A stretch of 64,000 bases of DNA from Bog-756 sp963745955 (GTDB taxonomy: Bacteria; Actinomycetota; Acidimicrobiia; Acidimicrobiales; RAAP-2): the NCBI GenBank assembly GCA_963745955.1, contig CAVUZI010000005.1:186001-250000 (forward strand), read 5' to 3'. Positions 38,801-46,889 of the stretch are shown here, in pieces. The notes beneath the pieces were generated by a model. It did no database searches, was not told the DNA's origin, and was given only the letters and a program-made list of their open reading frames with translations. How positions within the stretch are numbered: the stretch's first letter is position 1; every line of letters begins with the position of its first letter. The position numbers and the translations under genes are program-made.

Positions 38801-39271
38801 CGCTCCGGCCAATGGGGCGATGCCGCTGTGGGGGGTGCGGGCCGGGTTCGGCACCGAACTGGTGAGAGGGATCGGCTCGTCCGGCACCACTTCGGCGACG
38901 GACGGATTGGCCGACAACCGTCGAGCCTCGCCCGGCGAGACTGTGGCGGCCACGGCGTTGATGAGCTGGAACCGCTTCACCTGACGGGCTCCGGTGCGCG
39001 CCAGCTCGTCGACGACGCCGGCCTGCACATGACCGACGGCGGCGGCACGGTTGGCCTCGTCCCGCGGTGAGTCGGACATCGTCGGCAGTTGATTCTTGAG
39101 CACCACGATGACCTTGTCGGAGACGTCGGTGGAAAGAGCCTTGGCCTCGGCCGCTGTCAGGGGCGCCTGCCCCGCAGGGGTCCCGGTGGCGCCGGCGGAC
39201 GATGGCAGCACGAGAGCGGCCGTGACGAGCGGCAGCACAAGTGCGACCGTACGCAGTTGCCGGCGTTTCAT
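35861..39271 (-). CDS. Large secreted subtilisin-like (S8) protease
   Basis: 1136 residues. A Sec signal (MKRRQLRTVALVLPLVTAAL, cleavage near SAGA-TG) is followed by an inhibitor-like prodomain (DKVIVVLKNQLPTMSDSPRD). The catalytic domain has an Asp region VKVAFIADGIDIDNPDF near residue 200 and the Ser motif GGTSESAPLTAG near 455. The usual HGT histidine motif is not visible; DASSIAAQGRETYNI occupies the corresponding place. About 600 residues of beta-rich extracellular repeats follow. ATG 39271 has a GGGGGG ribosome site. It may be an atypical or inactive subtilase of the cell surface. Intact frame. Confidence 0.85.
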   Translation of the reverse strand: MKRRQLRTVALVLPLVTAALVLPSSAGATGTPAGQAPLTAAEAKALSTDVSDKVIVVLKNQLPTMSDSPRDEANRAAAVGHVQAGVVDELARTGARQVKRFQLINAVAATVSPGEARRLSANPSVAEVVPDEPIPLTSSVPNPARTPHSGIAPLAGACPRQGQVQVDPQAVEDIHAATQSGTGQSAQALGYTGAGVKVAFIADGIDIDNPDFIRSDGQHVFTDYQDFSGSGTDSPQDGGEAFLDASSIAAQGRETYNIADYAVGLDRACDIRILGVAPGASLVGLNVFGTAAVVFNSVFLEAINYAVNVDHVNVLNESFGANPFPDRASLDLTDMANKAAVAAGVTVTVASGDAGVADTIGSPATDPAVISVGASTSYRAYAQAGLAGITIPGVTGWLNNNISGLSSGGFDQTGRTVDIVAPGDLNWALCTADPAAYADCTNFAGEGSAVQLTGGTSESAPLTAGVAALVIQAYVQSHGGASPTPAVVKQIIVSTAEDINAPGDQQGAGLLDAYQAVRAASSYPGTTAHPGGTAILKRSTQLNAVGQPGSMQRLSETVVNDGGRPAKLRISSRTIGAYASLGATTLTLADATGDFDIVGFTVPGSQARLSVSIAYRGAGTSSDIDAAVNLSLFSPDGQLAETSSPQGTANFGNAQVADPAPGNWTALIFGAPSTEGGTVGPVRIGARTAPWETLGKLSTSSLTLAPGASGSFTLTVPAPNDPGDQSGSIVLADGTGPSFAAVSTVPVTLRSLVPTPNPSTTFAGTLTGGNGRQFTTGQTAYYQVSIPSGTPVLNAEITTPNPADTFMAELVDPVTGEVASAASNDREETTGGGTELVRQLGTQLHVLHPDAGDWTLIVDFYDQVDGTSLSQPFAVTLDRFAAPVSAPGLPSSRTTTLIDGSRKTVDVTVINRGTTPEAYFVDARLDRSVELSLASSTGASVTVPVPSTTVPQYLVPSHTTSITATASASAPIFFDYSWAFGDPDLISSESGNSDTPSGTFTDPFVASGDWMITPFQDGPDGANGVPPVTATTSMSATTAAFDPAVTSTTGDLWLASTDPSAPLKAVVVGPGKSVELPVTITPSGPVGSTVRGTLYIDDLSPSDAQVTQDSEPGITTDASDVAAFSYAYTIGTPPKS

Positions 39272-39486
39272 TCGACCCCCCTTCCGCGGTGCCCACGGGA
39301 GCCTACGGTCCGAAGGCCGGAGCGACAAGTCCTCCGGCGTCGGCCCGGTCGTCTCCGATACAGATCCACTCGTGCCGTACGGCCGACCGCGCCGGGGTCT
39401 GTGGACAGGCAGAGCCGTTCCACTGGAACCGCTTCGCCTGTCCCTGTCGGCTCGGGCCACAGGTACCTGGCCGTAGGCTGCGGTCC

Positions 39487-40194
39487 ATGTGCGGTCGAAT
39501 CGCTCTCTACGACGACCCGGACCGACTGGCCCGGCTGCTCGATGCCGGGGTGGACCCAGAACTCATGGCAACGTGGCGTCCGAGCTGGAACGTCGGGCCC
39601 ACGGCACCGATCCTCGGGGTATCGGAGCGACACGGCCGGCGCATCCTCGGCGCCTACAAATGGGGACTGGTCCCGAGCTGGGCAAAAAATCCTGCCGCCG
39701 TCACCGGCACGTTCAACGCGCGTGCCGAATCCGTGGCTACCAAGCCGATGTTCCGATCCGCGTTCGAACGGTGGCGGATCCTCGTTCCGGTAGACGCGTT
39801 CTACGAGTGGCAGAAGCTCGGGCCCAAGGAGAAACAGCCGTATGTCTTTCGGCGCGCCGACGGCGCGCCGGTCGTCTTCGCCGGCCTCAGGGAGTGGTGG
39901 CGTGACGCCGAAGGACAAGAGCTTCGGACGGCCACGATCATCACGACAGAGGCCGGACCGGACATGCCCATCCACAATCGGGAGCCCGTCGTCCTCGAAC
40001 CGGAGAACTGGGATCTGTGGCTCGACCCAGGCATCACCGGCGGAGCCGAGCTGGCGCACCTGCTCGTCCCCACCGCGGCCGGCACGCTCGTCCATCACCC
40101 GGTGGGCAAGGAGGTCGGGAGCACCCGCAACGACCGGCCCGAGCTGCTCGGGCCGATCGATCTCGACGGCGATCCGGGGACGAACAGCCTCTGA
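39487..40194 (+). CDS. SRAP-family (YedK/HMCES-like) abasic-site protein
   Basis: 235 residues. The first residues MCGR give the catalytic Cys2 that crosslinks to abasic sites. TFNARAES supplies the conserved Asn, FYEWQK the conserved Glu, and MPIHNREP the conserved His. SRAP proteins shield abasic sites in single-stranded DNA and are often SOS-linked. It stands alone, divergent from the subtilase, with no LexA box that I can see. All active-site residues are present. Confidence 0.93.
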   Translation: MCGRIALYDDPDRLARLLDAGVDPELMATWRPSWNVGPTAPILGVSERHGRRILGAYKWGLVPSWAKNPAAVTGTFNARAESVATKPMFRSAFERWRILVPVDAFYEWQKLGPKEKQPYVFRRADGAPVVFAGLREWWRDAEGQELRTATIITTEAGPDMPIHNREPVVLEPENWDLWLDPGITGGAELAHLLVPTAAGTLVHHPVGKEVGSTRNDRPELLGPIDLDGDPGTNSL

Positions 40195-40304
40195 GCAGCC
40201 AGGGGATGTGTCTGACGGCCATTCGACCCTTCGGCCAGTCCCCTTCCGTCCCCGCCGGCACCGACGACGTACCAACGCCCCATCCGTCGCCATACGCTGG
40301 TGAC

Positions 40305-40622
40305 ATGGAGAAACTGGTCGTGCACACGTCGAATCGAGGCCGGCCCAGTCCCAGTCGGGGTGTTGTCGGCTCGCTGGCATTGGGCGTCGCCTCCGTCATC
40401 GGAATCATCCTCTTCATCGGGATCCTGGTACTGATCGTCGGGATCTTCCTCGTGGCCGTCCTCGCTGCCGTGGTGGCCCTGGCCGTCAATCACCTGATGA
40501 TGGTCGTCTCGCCCCGGTACCGGGACCGGCGGCTGGCACAGGGTGCGTTCCGACCCACCACCAGGGTGGTCGAGACCACAGCCAAGGTGATCGACAGCGC
40601 CAAGCCGAGGCGACGCGACTGA
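40305..40622 (+). CDS. Small membrane protein, unknown function
   Basis: 105 residues. A hydrophobic stretch of about 45 residues (from VVGSLALGVASVIGIILFIG to AVVALAVNHL) gives one long or two close membrane helices. It is flanked by basic N- and C-termini (RRDRRLAQ-type and AKPRRRD). No family is recognised. ATG 40305 gives the complete membrane segment. Located between the SRAP gene and the secreted repeat protein. Confidence 0.65.
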   Translation: MEKLVVHTSNRGRPSPSRGVVGSLALGVASVIGIILFIGILVLIVGIFLVAVLAAVVALAVNHLMMVVSPRYRDRRLAQGAFRPTTRVVETTAKVIDSAKPRRRD

Positions 40623-40707
40623 GGAGTCCTCGACCGGACGGAGCGGGATCTCGCACCATTTGGCGGGCTCGATGCAACCTTCGAGGGGCCCCAGCGGTGT
40701 CAGAAGT

Positions 40708-41868
40708 ATGAAGACACGCCTCCTGACCGTGACGACCGTGGCCATGTTCGTGATCGCCGGGCTGGTCGCCAGCACTCCGACCATCGCCGGTGCGACCGTC
40801 CCACCGACCCTCTCCGTCAGCCCCGGATCCGGGCCGGTCGGTTCGGTGGTGACCGTTCGATTCGGTCCCTCGGGTGACGGGTGCGGGGAGCCGCTGTTCA
40901 CGCCGACGGCGGGATACACCGCCGGTTTCCAGTCCCTCCCCTCCATCGTCGGATCGGGAAGCGAGGACTTCGTGATCCCCCGCGTGCTGGCCACACCCTC
41001 GGCCCACACCGGTGTGACCGTGTCGCCCGGGGCCTACCTGTTCACGGTCACCTGCGACACAACCAATGATCCGGCCACCGCGGTCACCGTGTCCGTCCCC
41101 TTCACGGTCACCACGCCTCAGCCGTCACGGTTTGTCGGCATGGCCACCACGGTGGACGGCCGGGGCTACTGGCTCGTCCAGTCCGGCGGCGGGGTCTTCA
41201 GCTACGGTGACGCCGCCTTCTACGGATCACTGCCCGGCCTCGGTATCGTCCCGACCGACCAGATCGTGGGGATGGCCGCCACCCCCGACGGGAAGGGCTA
41301 TTGGCTGGTGGCTGCGGACGGAGGCGTGTTCAGTTTCGGTGACGCGCCCTTCCTCGGTTCCATGGGCAGCCTGGCGCTCGACCAGCCGGTGGTGGGCATG
41401 GCCCCCACGCCCAACGGCAACGGCTACTGGGAGGTGGCCGCCGACGGCAGCATCTACGCCTTCGGTGATGCACACTCTTTCGCGGGGCTCCACCTGCAGC
41501 CGAACCAGCCGGTGGTGGGGATCGCCTCGACAGCTGACGGGTACGGGTACTGGGAGGTGGCGGCCGACGGCGGCATCTTCAGCTTCGGCGACGCCCAATT
41601 CCACGGGTCGATGGCCGGTCAACCCCTCGACCAGCCCGTGGTGGGCATGAGCGTCGACGCGGCCACCGGCGGGTACTGGGAGGTGGCTGCCGACGGGGGG
41701 CTGTTCGCCTTCGACGCGCCCTATTTGGGCTCTACGGCCGGCACCCGCCTCGACCAACCGGCAACCGGGATGGCCGGCGGGCCGGCGGCGCTCGGTTACC
41801 GTTTCGTGGCCGCCGACGGGGGCGTCTTCGCCTTCGGCGGTGCCGGGTTCTTCGGAAGCCCCGGCTGA
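40708..41868 (+). CDS. Secreted protein with GYWLVAADGGVFSFGDA repeats
   Basis: 386 residues. A signal peptide (MKTRLLTVTTVAMFVIAGLV) precedes an Ig-like region (LSVSPGSGPVGSVVTVRF) and then about six repeats of roughly 38 residues built on GxGYWxVAADGGxFxFGDA. Such repeats are common in Acidimicrobiia and related actinobacteria and may form a beta-propeller-like surface domain; the ligand is unknown. Intact. It lies directly upstream of an ECF sigma gene, with the 8-bp inverted repeat at 41871-41906 between them. Confidence 0.85.
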   Translation: MKTRLLTVTTVAMFVIAGLVASTPTIAGATVPPTLSVSPGSGPVGSVVTVRFGPSGDGCGEPLFTPTAGYTAGFQSLPSIVGSGSEDFVIPRVLATPSAHTGVTVSPGAYLFTVTCDTTNDPATAVTVSVPFTVTTPQPSRFVGMATTVDGRGYWLVQSGGGVFSYGDAAFYGSLPGLGIVPTDQIVGMAATPDGKGYWLVAADGGVFSFGDAPFLGSMGSLALDQPVVGMAPTPNGNGYWEVAADGSIYAFGDAHSFAGLHLQPNQPVVGIASTADGYGYWEVAADGGIFSFGDAQFHGSMAGQPLDQPVVGMSVDAATGGYWEVAADGGLFAFDAPYLGSTAGTRLDQPATGMAGGPAALGYRFVAADGGVFAFGGAGFFGSPG

Positions 41869-41870
41869 CG

Positions 41871-41906
41871 GCAAGCAAATCGTCGAGGTAGGGCGGTGTT
41901 GCTTGC
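41871..41906. promoter_or_regulatory. Inverted repeat GCAAGCAA/TTGCTTGC before the sigma gene
   Basis: GCAAGCAA (41871-41878) pairs with TTGCTTGC (41899-41906). It begins 2 bp after the stop of the repeat protein and ends 15 bp before the sigma ATG at 41922. With a 20-base loop it could be a weak terminator for the upstream gene or an operator for the sigma operon. No T-run follows. Confidence 0.35.
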
Positions 41907-41921
41907 AACCCAGGAGATGCG

Positions 41922-42434
41922 ATGGGTGACGGCGGGTCGGTGTTCATCGATGACGACGATTCCGGCTTCGACGCGTTCTACGGGTCGACGTGCCGACCGC
42001 TCCTAGGACAGCTCTATGCCATGTGCGGGGACATGGACGAAGCGCAGGACTGCCTCCAGGAGGCCTATCTGCGCGCCTGGCAGCGCTGGCCCATTATCTC
42101 GACCTATGAGGACCCTGCAGGCTGGGTGCGCCAGGTGGCGTGGCGCCTGGCCATCAACCGTTGGCATCGCGCCCGGAACACCGTGCGAGCCTGGGTCCGG
42201 CACGGGCCGGCACCGGCGGTGGCTGAATCCAGTCCGGACGGCCTGGTCCTGGCCAGCGCGATGCGCGGCCTACCCGTCGCCCAGCGTGAAGCCCTCGTCC
42301 TCCACTACCTGGCCGGCATGACCATCGAGCAGATCGCCGACCAGACGGGCGCCCCCGCGGGCACGATCAAGGCCCGGCTGGCCAGAGGCCGGACCCACCT
42401 GTCCGCGCTCATGTCGGAAGAGGCGATCGGATGA
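41922..42434 (+). CDS. ECF (SigE-like) RNA polymerase sigma factor
   Basis: 170 residues. Region 2 contains CRPLLGQLYAMCGDMDEAQD and QEAYLRAWQRWP; region 4 has GLPVAQREALVLHYLAGMTI and GAPAGTIKARLARGRTHL, the DNA-contacting HTH. It belongs to the SigE/ECF group common in actinobacteria. Its stop overlaps the ATG of the next membrane protein (ATGA), the usual coupling of a sigma with its regulator. Target promoters are not identifiable here. Confidence 0.92.
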   Translation: MGDGGSVFIDDDDSGFDAFYGSTCRPLLGQLYAMCGDMDEAQDCLQEAYLRAWQRWPIISTYEDPAGWVRQVAWRLAINRWHRARNTVRAWVRHGPAPAVAESSPDGLVLASAMRGLPVAQREALVLHYLAGMTIEQIADQTGAPAGTIKARLARGRTHLSALMSEEAIG

Positions 42435-43414
42435 ACGACAACAACGATCAGCTCGAACGCCGTCTGCGGAGCTTGGCCACACAGGCCGAGCTCGTCCCGC
42501 TTCCGTCCGGGCCCGCAGTCCGGGCGGTGAGCGATCGCCGACACCGTCGCCGTCGCCGGCAGGGAGCATTGGTCCTCTGTGCCATCGTGATCGTCGGGGC
42601 GGTCAGCACCGCTGCGCTGTGGCCGAAGGGATCGTCGACGGTCGTGCCTGCGTCGAAGACCCACACCGTGACCACCGCCCCGGCGCTCGGTACCACGACC
42701 GTTCCATCCACGACGGCCCCGACCACGACTGTCCCCCCAGCCACGACCCCGACCACGACTGTCCCGCCTGCGAACATCACCACGGCAACCGTCGCCGCAC
42801 TGGACGCGTTCGTGGCCGAGCAGGCTTCTGCAGCCTCGAGCGCAGCATCCAGCGCCGGCCAATCGAGCCCCGCGGTGAGCATCCACAGTTCGCCGGTCGA
42901 TGATCGGGGCACGATCGTGGCCGTGGCCGCCTTCTCCTACTCGGCGACCGGGAAACCGGTGGAGGTCCTCTCCTACCGCGGTGGGCGGTGGTCGATCGTC
43001 GCCGCCATCGGGGCCGATCTGGGTCCGCCGTCACAACCGCTCGGCAACACGCATCTGTTGGCTCTCGACACCGGGCTCCCTGTCTCCGTCGCCGACGTCA
43101 CCGGTGATGGGCGTCCGGATTTCCTCATCCCGCTCCAGGCGGCCAGCACCACTCCCGGTGTCGTGGTGTCCCAGGACGGAGGTCCGTGGCGGTTCGTCCG
43201 GAACACCGGGCCGTTCCCGACGTCAGACGTCGTAAGCGGGAATCCACAGTTCCATGGTGGGCGGCTCCTCTCCACCTACGACAACTGCGACCCGGACTGC
43301 GCCAGTGGGCACGACGAGGCCATCACGTGGACCTACCAGCCCTCCAAGGGCGCGTTCTGGGCACCCGACCCGCCGGGTTTGGTTCCGTCCTCGGGGGCAG
43401 CCAACGGAACCTGA
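42431..43414 (+). CDS. Membrane-anchored partner of the ECF sigma (putative anti-sigma)
   Basis: 327 residues. A short basic cytoplasmic N-terminus (about 45 residues, with SDRRHRRRRRQG) is followed by a single helix (ALVLCAIVIVGAVSTAAL), a Thr/Pro-rich stalk (TTTVPSTTAPTTTVPP) and an extracellular domain with VADVTGDGRPDFLIPL, which resembles an FG-GAP/integrin-type blade. Such topology fits a sensor that sequesters the sigma. The cytoplasmic part lacks a visible zinc-anti-sigma HxxxCxxC, so the role is inferred from gene overlap. Confidence 0.65.
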   Translation: MNDNNDQLERRLRSLATQAELVPLPSGPAVRAVSDRRHRRRRRQGALVLCAIVIVGAVSTAALWPKGSSTVVPASKTHTVTTAPALGTTTVPSTTAPTTTVPPATTPTTTVPPANITTATVAALDAFVAEQASAASSAASSAGQSSPAVSIHSSPVDDRGTIVAVAAFSYSATGKPVEVLSYRGGRWSIVAAIGADLGPPSQPLGNTHLLALDTGLPVSVADVTGDGRPDFLIPLQAASTTPGVVVSQDGGPWRFVRNTGPFPTSDVVSGNPQFHGGRLLSTYDNCDPDCASGHDEAITWTYQPSKGAFWAPDPPGLVPSSGAANGT

Positions 43415-43518
43415 GGGTAGGGGTCCCGGGCCCCGGTCCTCCCTCCCGGCCATTCAATGGGCCCTCGGTGCCAGATTCACCCGTCGGCTAGCGTTCGTGG
43501 TCGAAAGCGTAGGTACCG

Positions 43519-43839
43519 ATGCCACGGACAAGTGAGCGAGTGCTCGGACAACCGCAGGCGAGTCCGGCCAGGCGGTTCATACTGGGTCTGACCAGGCGGG
43601 CAAGGCGTCGAATCTTCCTGCCTGGCGACTCTCTCGCCGACGGAGTGAAGCGGGCGGCTGTGTTCGCCATCGGGTGGGGCACGGTGATCGGCCTGCTGGC
43701 GTGGGGGGCATACCGGCAGGGGTTTCTCCGCGGTGTCGGAGACGGGATCACATTCTGTGCCGTTCTCTTCCTCCTCGCGGTCACTTCCGCACCTGACTAC
43801 ACGGGTCCCACTGGGCGGCAAGGTCGCAACCAGTACTGA
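43519..43839 (+). CDS. Small membrane protein, unknown function
   Basis: 106 residues. Basic N-terminus (RRFILGLTRRARRRIF), then two hydrophobic segments (AAVFAIGWGTVIGLLAWGA and ITFCAVLFLLAVTSA). No family is recognised. ATG 43519 is chosen to include the basic region. It follows the sigma/anti-sigma pair on the same strand after about 100 bp. Confidence 0.55.
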   Translation: MPRTSERVLGQPQASPARRFILGLTRRARRRIFLPGDSLADGVKRAAVFAIGWGTVIGLLAWGAYRQGFLRGVGDGITFCAVLFLLAVTSAPDYTGPTGRQGRNQY

Positions 43840-44009
43840 GTGGGCGGATGACTTGCCGGCCGCCGGACCGGGTCCGATCATGCTCGACTCCGACCCACCG
43901 CGCGTTGCGCAGTATCGGGTGTTCCGGCTGATTCGCCTGCCCCTGCTCCTGGCATTCAGCGTTGCAGGCCCGGGCCTACCCGTCCCCGGCAGGTGAAAGA
44001 CTGCAAGCC

Positions 44010-45158
44010 ATGGACGTACCGGTCGACATGGACGTGCCGGTCAGTGGAACGTGTGATTCCCGGTTCCAAGGTGTCCGAGACGAGTTCGTACGCAACTTCA
44101 CCGAACGGGGAGAGGTCGGGGCGGGAGTGTGTGTGCTCATCGACGGGCACATCGCCGTCGACCTCGTCGGCGGTTGGACCGACGACCGACGGACCAGACC
44201 GTGGCAGCCGGACTCGCTGGTCAACTTCTACTCGGTCGGCAAGGCATTTGTCGCCCTGCTCGCTCTCCGCCTCGTCGACCAGGGTCTCATCGGCCTCGAT
44301 GACCCGGTCGTCTCGGTCTGGCCCGAGTTCGCATCCGGGGGCAAAGACGTCGTCACGCTCCGCCAGGCCCTGTGCCACCGGGCGGGCGTGCCGGCCATCC
44401 GCCAGGCCCTGACCAATGCGGATCTCTGGGAGTGGGATCGGATGACCGGAGCGCTGGCGGCGTCGGAACCCTGGTGGGAACCGGGCACCCGCCACACCTA
44501 TCACACCAACACCTACGGCCATCTGATCGGCGAGATCGTCCGCCGAGTGGGCGGGATGTCGTGCGGCGATCATCTCCGATCGATCGCCGAGCCGCTCGGC
44601 GCGGACGTCTGGTTCGGTGTTCCCCCGCGACTGCACCCGAGATGTGCCGATGTGGTGTGGCACGGCTCGACGGACATCGAGGTCGACTTCGGGGCCCTCA
44701 CCGGTGATGAGCTCATGACCATGGTCAGCTACTTCAACCCCGCCGGCTACTCGTCGGTCGGGGTGGTCAACACCGCGACCTGGCGAAGTACGGAGGTGCC
44801 CTCCACCAACGGCCACGGTACCGCTCGCGGCATCGCGCTCCTCTACGCGGCCCTGACCGCTTCACCTGGTCTCCTGTCGGCGGATCTGTTGGCCGAGGCG
44901 ACAACACCCCAGTCCACCGGCTTCTGCCCGGTGCTGGGCGAAGAGGTCACCTTCGGGCTCGGATTCACCCCGACCACGGCTCGGAGGCCCCTCGGCCCCA
45001 ATCCGCGCAGCTTCGGCCACTTCGGTACAGGTGGGGCGGTCGGCTTCGCCGACCCCCAGTCGGGCGTCGCCTTCGGCTACGTGATGAACGATGTCATCCC
45101 CCGGTGGCAGAGCACCAGGAATCGGGCGCTCATCGCCGCCCTCTACGAGACGCTCTGA
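44010..45158 (+). CDS. Serine hydrolase, class C beta-lactamase/esterase (EstB-like) family
   Basis: 382 residues. The SxxK motif is SVGK near residue 75, the Tyr motif YHTN near 163, and the third motif region HFGTGG near 337 (replacing KTG). No signal peptide is seen, so it is probably a cytoplasmic esterase rather than a true beta-lactamase. The ATG at 44028 is a second possible start; the first 6 residues repeat (MDVPVDMDVPV), so either works. It is convergent with the phosphotransferase. Confidence 0.87.
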   Translation: MDVPVDMDVPVSGTCDSRFQGVRDEFVRNFTERGEVGAGVCVLIDGHIAVDLVGGWTDDRRTRPWQPDSLVNFYSVGKAFVALLALRLVDQGLIGLDDPVVSVWPEFASGGKDVVTLRQALCHRAGVPAIRQALTNADLWEWDRMTGALAASEPWWEPGTRHTYHTNTYGHLIGEIVRRVGGMSCGDHLRSIAEPLGADVWFGVPPRLHPRCADVVWHGSTDIEVDFGALTGDELMTMVSYFNPAGYSSVGVVNTATWRSTEVPSTNGHGTARGIALLYAALTASPGLLSADLLAEATTPQSTGFCPVLGEEVTFGLGFTPTTARRPLGPNPRSFGHFGTGGAVGFADPQSGVAFGYVMNDVIPRWQSTRNRALIAALYETL

Positions 45159-45225
45159 GCACTGGTGTTGCCGAATCGTTCTCACTGTGTCGCCACGTTC
45201 ATGGGTTGTCCAAGCCGACCTCGGA

Positions 45226-46185
45226 TCAGGGCAGCGGCTGGTGCAATGCCCGTCCGATCCAGTTCCGGGACCGTGTGTTGATGTCACTCACCGTCAGGGT
45301 CACCCCGAGCCCGTCGAAGGCGAGTACCCAGTGGTCGACCGTCGGAAGACCTCTGAGCCCGTAGAGGACGTCCCACAAGGGCATATCGGCGAGATGCCGA
45401 CCGGTCCGGGCCAGGTAGGCGGTCAGAAACTGGTCGGGGGCCGCACCACCGGGGTGGATAGCCAGAAGGTGGCGGTACTGGGCGACTGCGGCCTGGGCTG
45501 GTTCGACCGTCACATCGGCCCAGTCCACGACACCTGAGAGGTCCCCGTCGTGGAAGAGGACGTTACCGGGGTTGTAGTCGTCGTGGCTGAACACGGTGGG
45601 GTATGTACCGGCCCGTTCATAGAGTCGGGCCAGAACCACCTCCACGGCGGCCGCCTGATCACCCAAGCCGTCGCAGGTGGGTCGCCACCTCTGCCACCGG
45701 GGGACCTTCGCCCTTCGAGCCATCCCGGGGTCGACTTCGTGGATGGCGGCAAGTCCGGTCGCAGCACCCCTAACCCACCGCCCGACGTCAGTGGCGTGCA
45801 GATCCGGCCTCCCGGGTAGGGCGCACATCACGATGGCGGGAGCGCCGAACCAGTCTCCCCTGCGATCGAAATGCACGGGCTCGGGGGTCGGTACGCCGGC
45901 GGCGGAAACCGTCGACAGATTTCCGAACTCAGTGGAAGCACGGGACCCGGTGTTTGTGAACACCTTCACGACCAGGCGCTCGGCGCCGAGTCTGACGAGG
46001 TAGGTCTCACACTCGAGTCCGCCGGTGAGTCGCAGAACGTCGGCCGGTGGCTCACCGGATCCGAGGGATGCCGCCATCCGGTGCCACCCGCCCGGATCCC
46101 GGGTCGGTGGAGGCAGGCGGTCTGACGGGGCCATGTCCTCGAACTCTATGGGCATCCCGATGCGACCGAGCCCCAATGGGTTCAT
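45226..46185 (-). CDS. Aminoglycoside-phosphotransferase-like (APH) family kinase
   Basis: 319 residues. The catalytic loop SHDDYNPGNVLF lies near residue 198 and the metal motif VVDWADVTVEPA near 215; ERLVVKVF gives the ATP-site Lys. APH-fold enzymes phosphorylate sugars, amino-acid derivatives or drugs; no substrate can be named. The ATG at 46185 lies only 9 bp from the start of the opposite gene, so the in-frame ATG at 46134 (MAPSDRLPP) may be the real start. Confidence 0.85.
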   Translation of the reverse strand: MNPLGLGRIGMPIEFEDMAPSDRLPPPTRDPGGWHRMAASLGSGEPPADVLRLTGGLECETYLVRLGAERLVVKVFTNTGSRASTEFGNLSTVSAAGVPTPEPVHFDRRGDWFGAPAIVMCALPGRPDLHATDVGRWVRGAATGLAAIHEVDPGMARRAKVPRWQRWRPTCDGLGDQAAAVEVVLARLYERAGTYPTVFSHDDYNPGNVLFHDGDLSGVVDWADVTVEPAQAAVAQYRHLLAIHPGGAAPDQFLTAYLARTGRHLADMPLWDVLYGLRGLPTVDHWVLAFDGLGVTLTVSDINTRSRNWIGRALHQPLP

Positions 46186-46194
46186 ACTTCAGGG

Positions 46195-46677
46195 GTGGAT
46201 GTCCCCATATTCTCCGATTCCATCGTCATCGCCCGGCAGCCTCACGTTCTCTACGACCTGATCTCCGACGTCACGCGGATGAGCGAGTGGAGTCCTGTCT
46301 GCAAGGAATGTTGGTGGGAAGAAGAAGGCGGCCCTCATGTCGGTGCCTGGTTCGTCGGACGAAACGAGTTTCCCGACCGTTCCGGCGACACGCGATCTCA
46401 ATGGGAGAGCCGATCGGAGGTGACGGTGGCAAACCGCGGTCGGGAGTTCGCCTATGTCGTCGCCGGGTCGTGGATGAGATTCTCGTACACGTTCGCCAGT
46501 GCTCTCGGGGGTACCAGGGTGACCGAGACCTGGAGGTTCCTTCCGCGAGGGCTCGTCAGCTTCCACGAACGGTTCGGCGATGATGCCGACGCGCAGATCG
46601 CCAAGCGGGCCGAAGCCGCACATCAGGGGATACGAGGGACCCTGGCGGCGATCAAGCAGGTGGCGGAGGCGGAGTAG
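46195..46677 (+). CDS. SRPBCC (START/polyketide cyclase-like) family protein
   Basis: 160 residues. The family opening IFSDSIVIARQPHVLYDLIS, DVTRMSEWSPVCKECWWE and the C-terminal helix FGDDADAQIAKRAEAAHQGI are typical of SRPBCC lipid- or ligand-binding proteins. It starts with GTG 46195 without a clear ribosome site and may be leaderless. Divergent from the APH-like gene. Ligand unknown. Confidence 0.82.
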   Translation: MDVPIFSDSIVIARQPHVLYDLISDVTRMSEWSPVCKECWWEEEGGPHVGAWFVGRNEFPDRSGDTRSQWESRSEVTVANRGREFAYVVAGSWMRFSYTFASALGGTRVTETWRFLPRGLVSFHERFGDDADAQIAKRAEAAHQGIRGTLAAIKQVAEAE

Positions 46678-46889
46678 CACAGGGCTTCAGTCCGATGCAT
46701 CTCCTGCCGTCAGCCCGGTGATGCTGTGGTCGGGGTCGGCCGGTTCCGTGGACCCGATGGATTCGCCGCGGGGTGTAGCGGTCTCGCTCCGGTCGACGGG
46801 TCCAATCCCACCCCACTCCCCCGATTCACTCCCATCACCGACTTTGCTTCCGCTTTCCAAACACGTGACCCCATGAGACACTGAGCCTC

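Noticed and set aside
35861..39271. Many plus-strand frames across the subtilase
   Set aside because: They are high-GC antisense shadows of a gene with a signal peptide and GTSESAP motif.
44010..45158. Antibiotic-resistance beta-lactamase
   Set aside because: SVGK and YHTN fit the broad serine-hydrolase family, but there is no signal peptide and the KTG box is replaced; esterase is more likely.
45226..46185. Aminoglycoside resistance gene
   Set aside because: It shares only the general APH fold; no resistance-specific features or mobile context are present.
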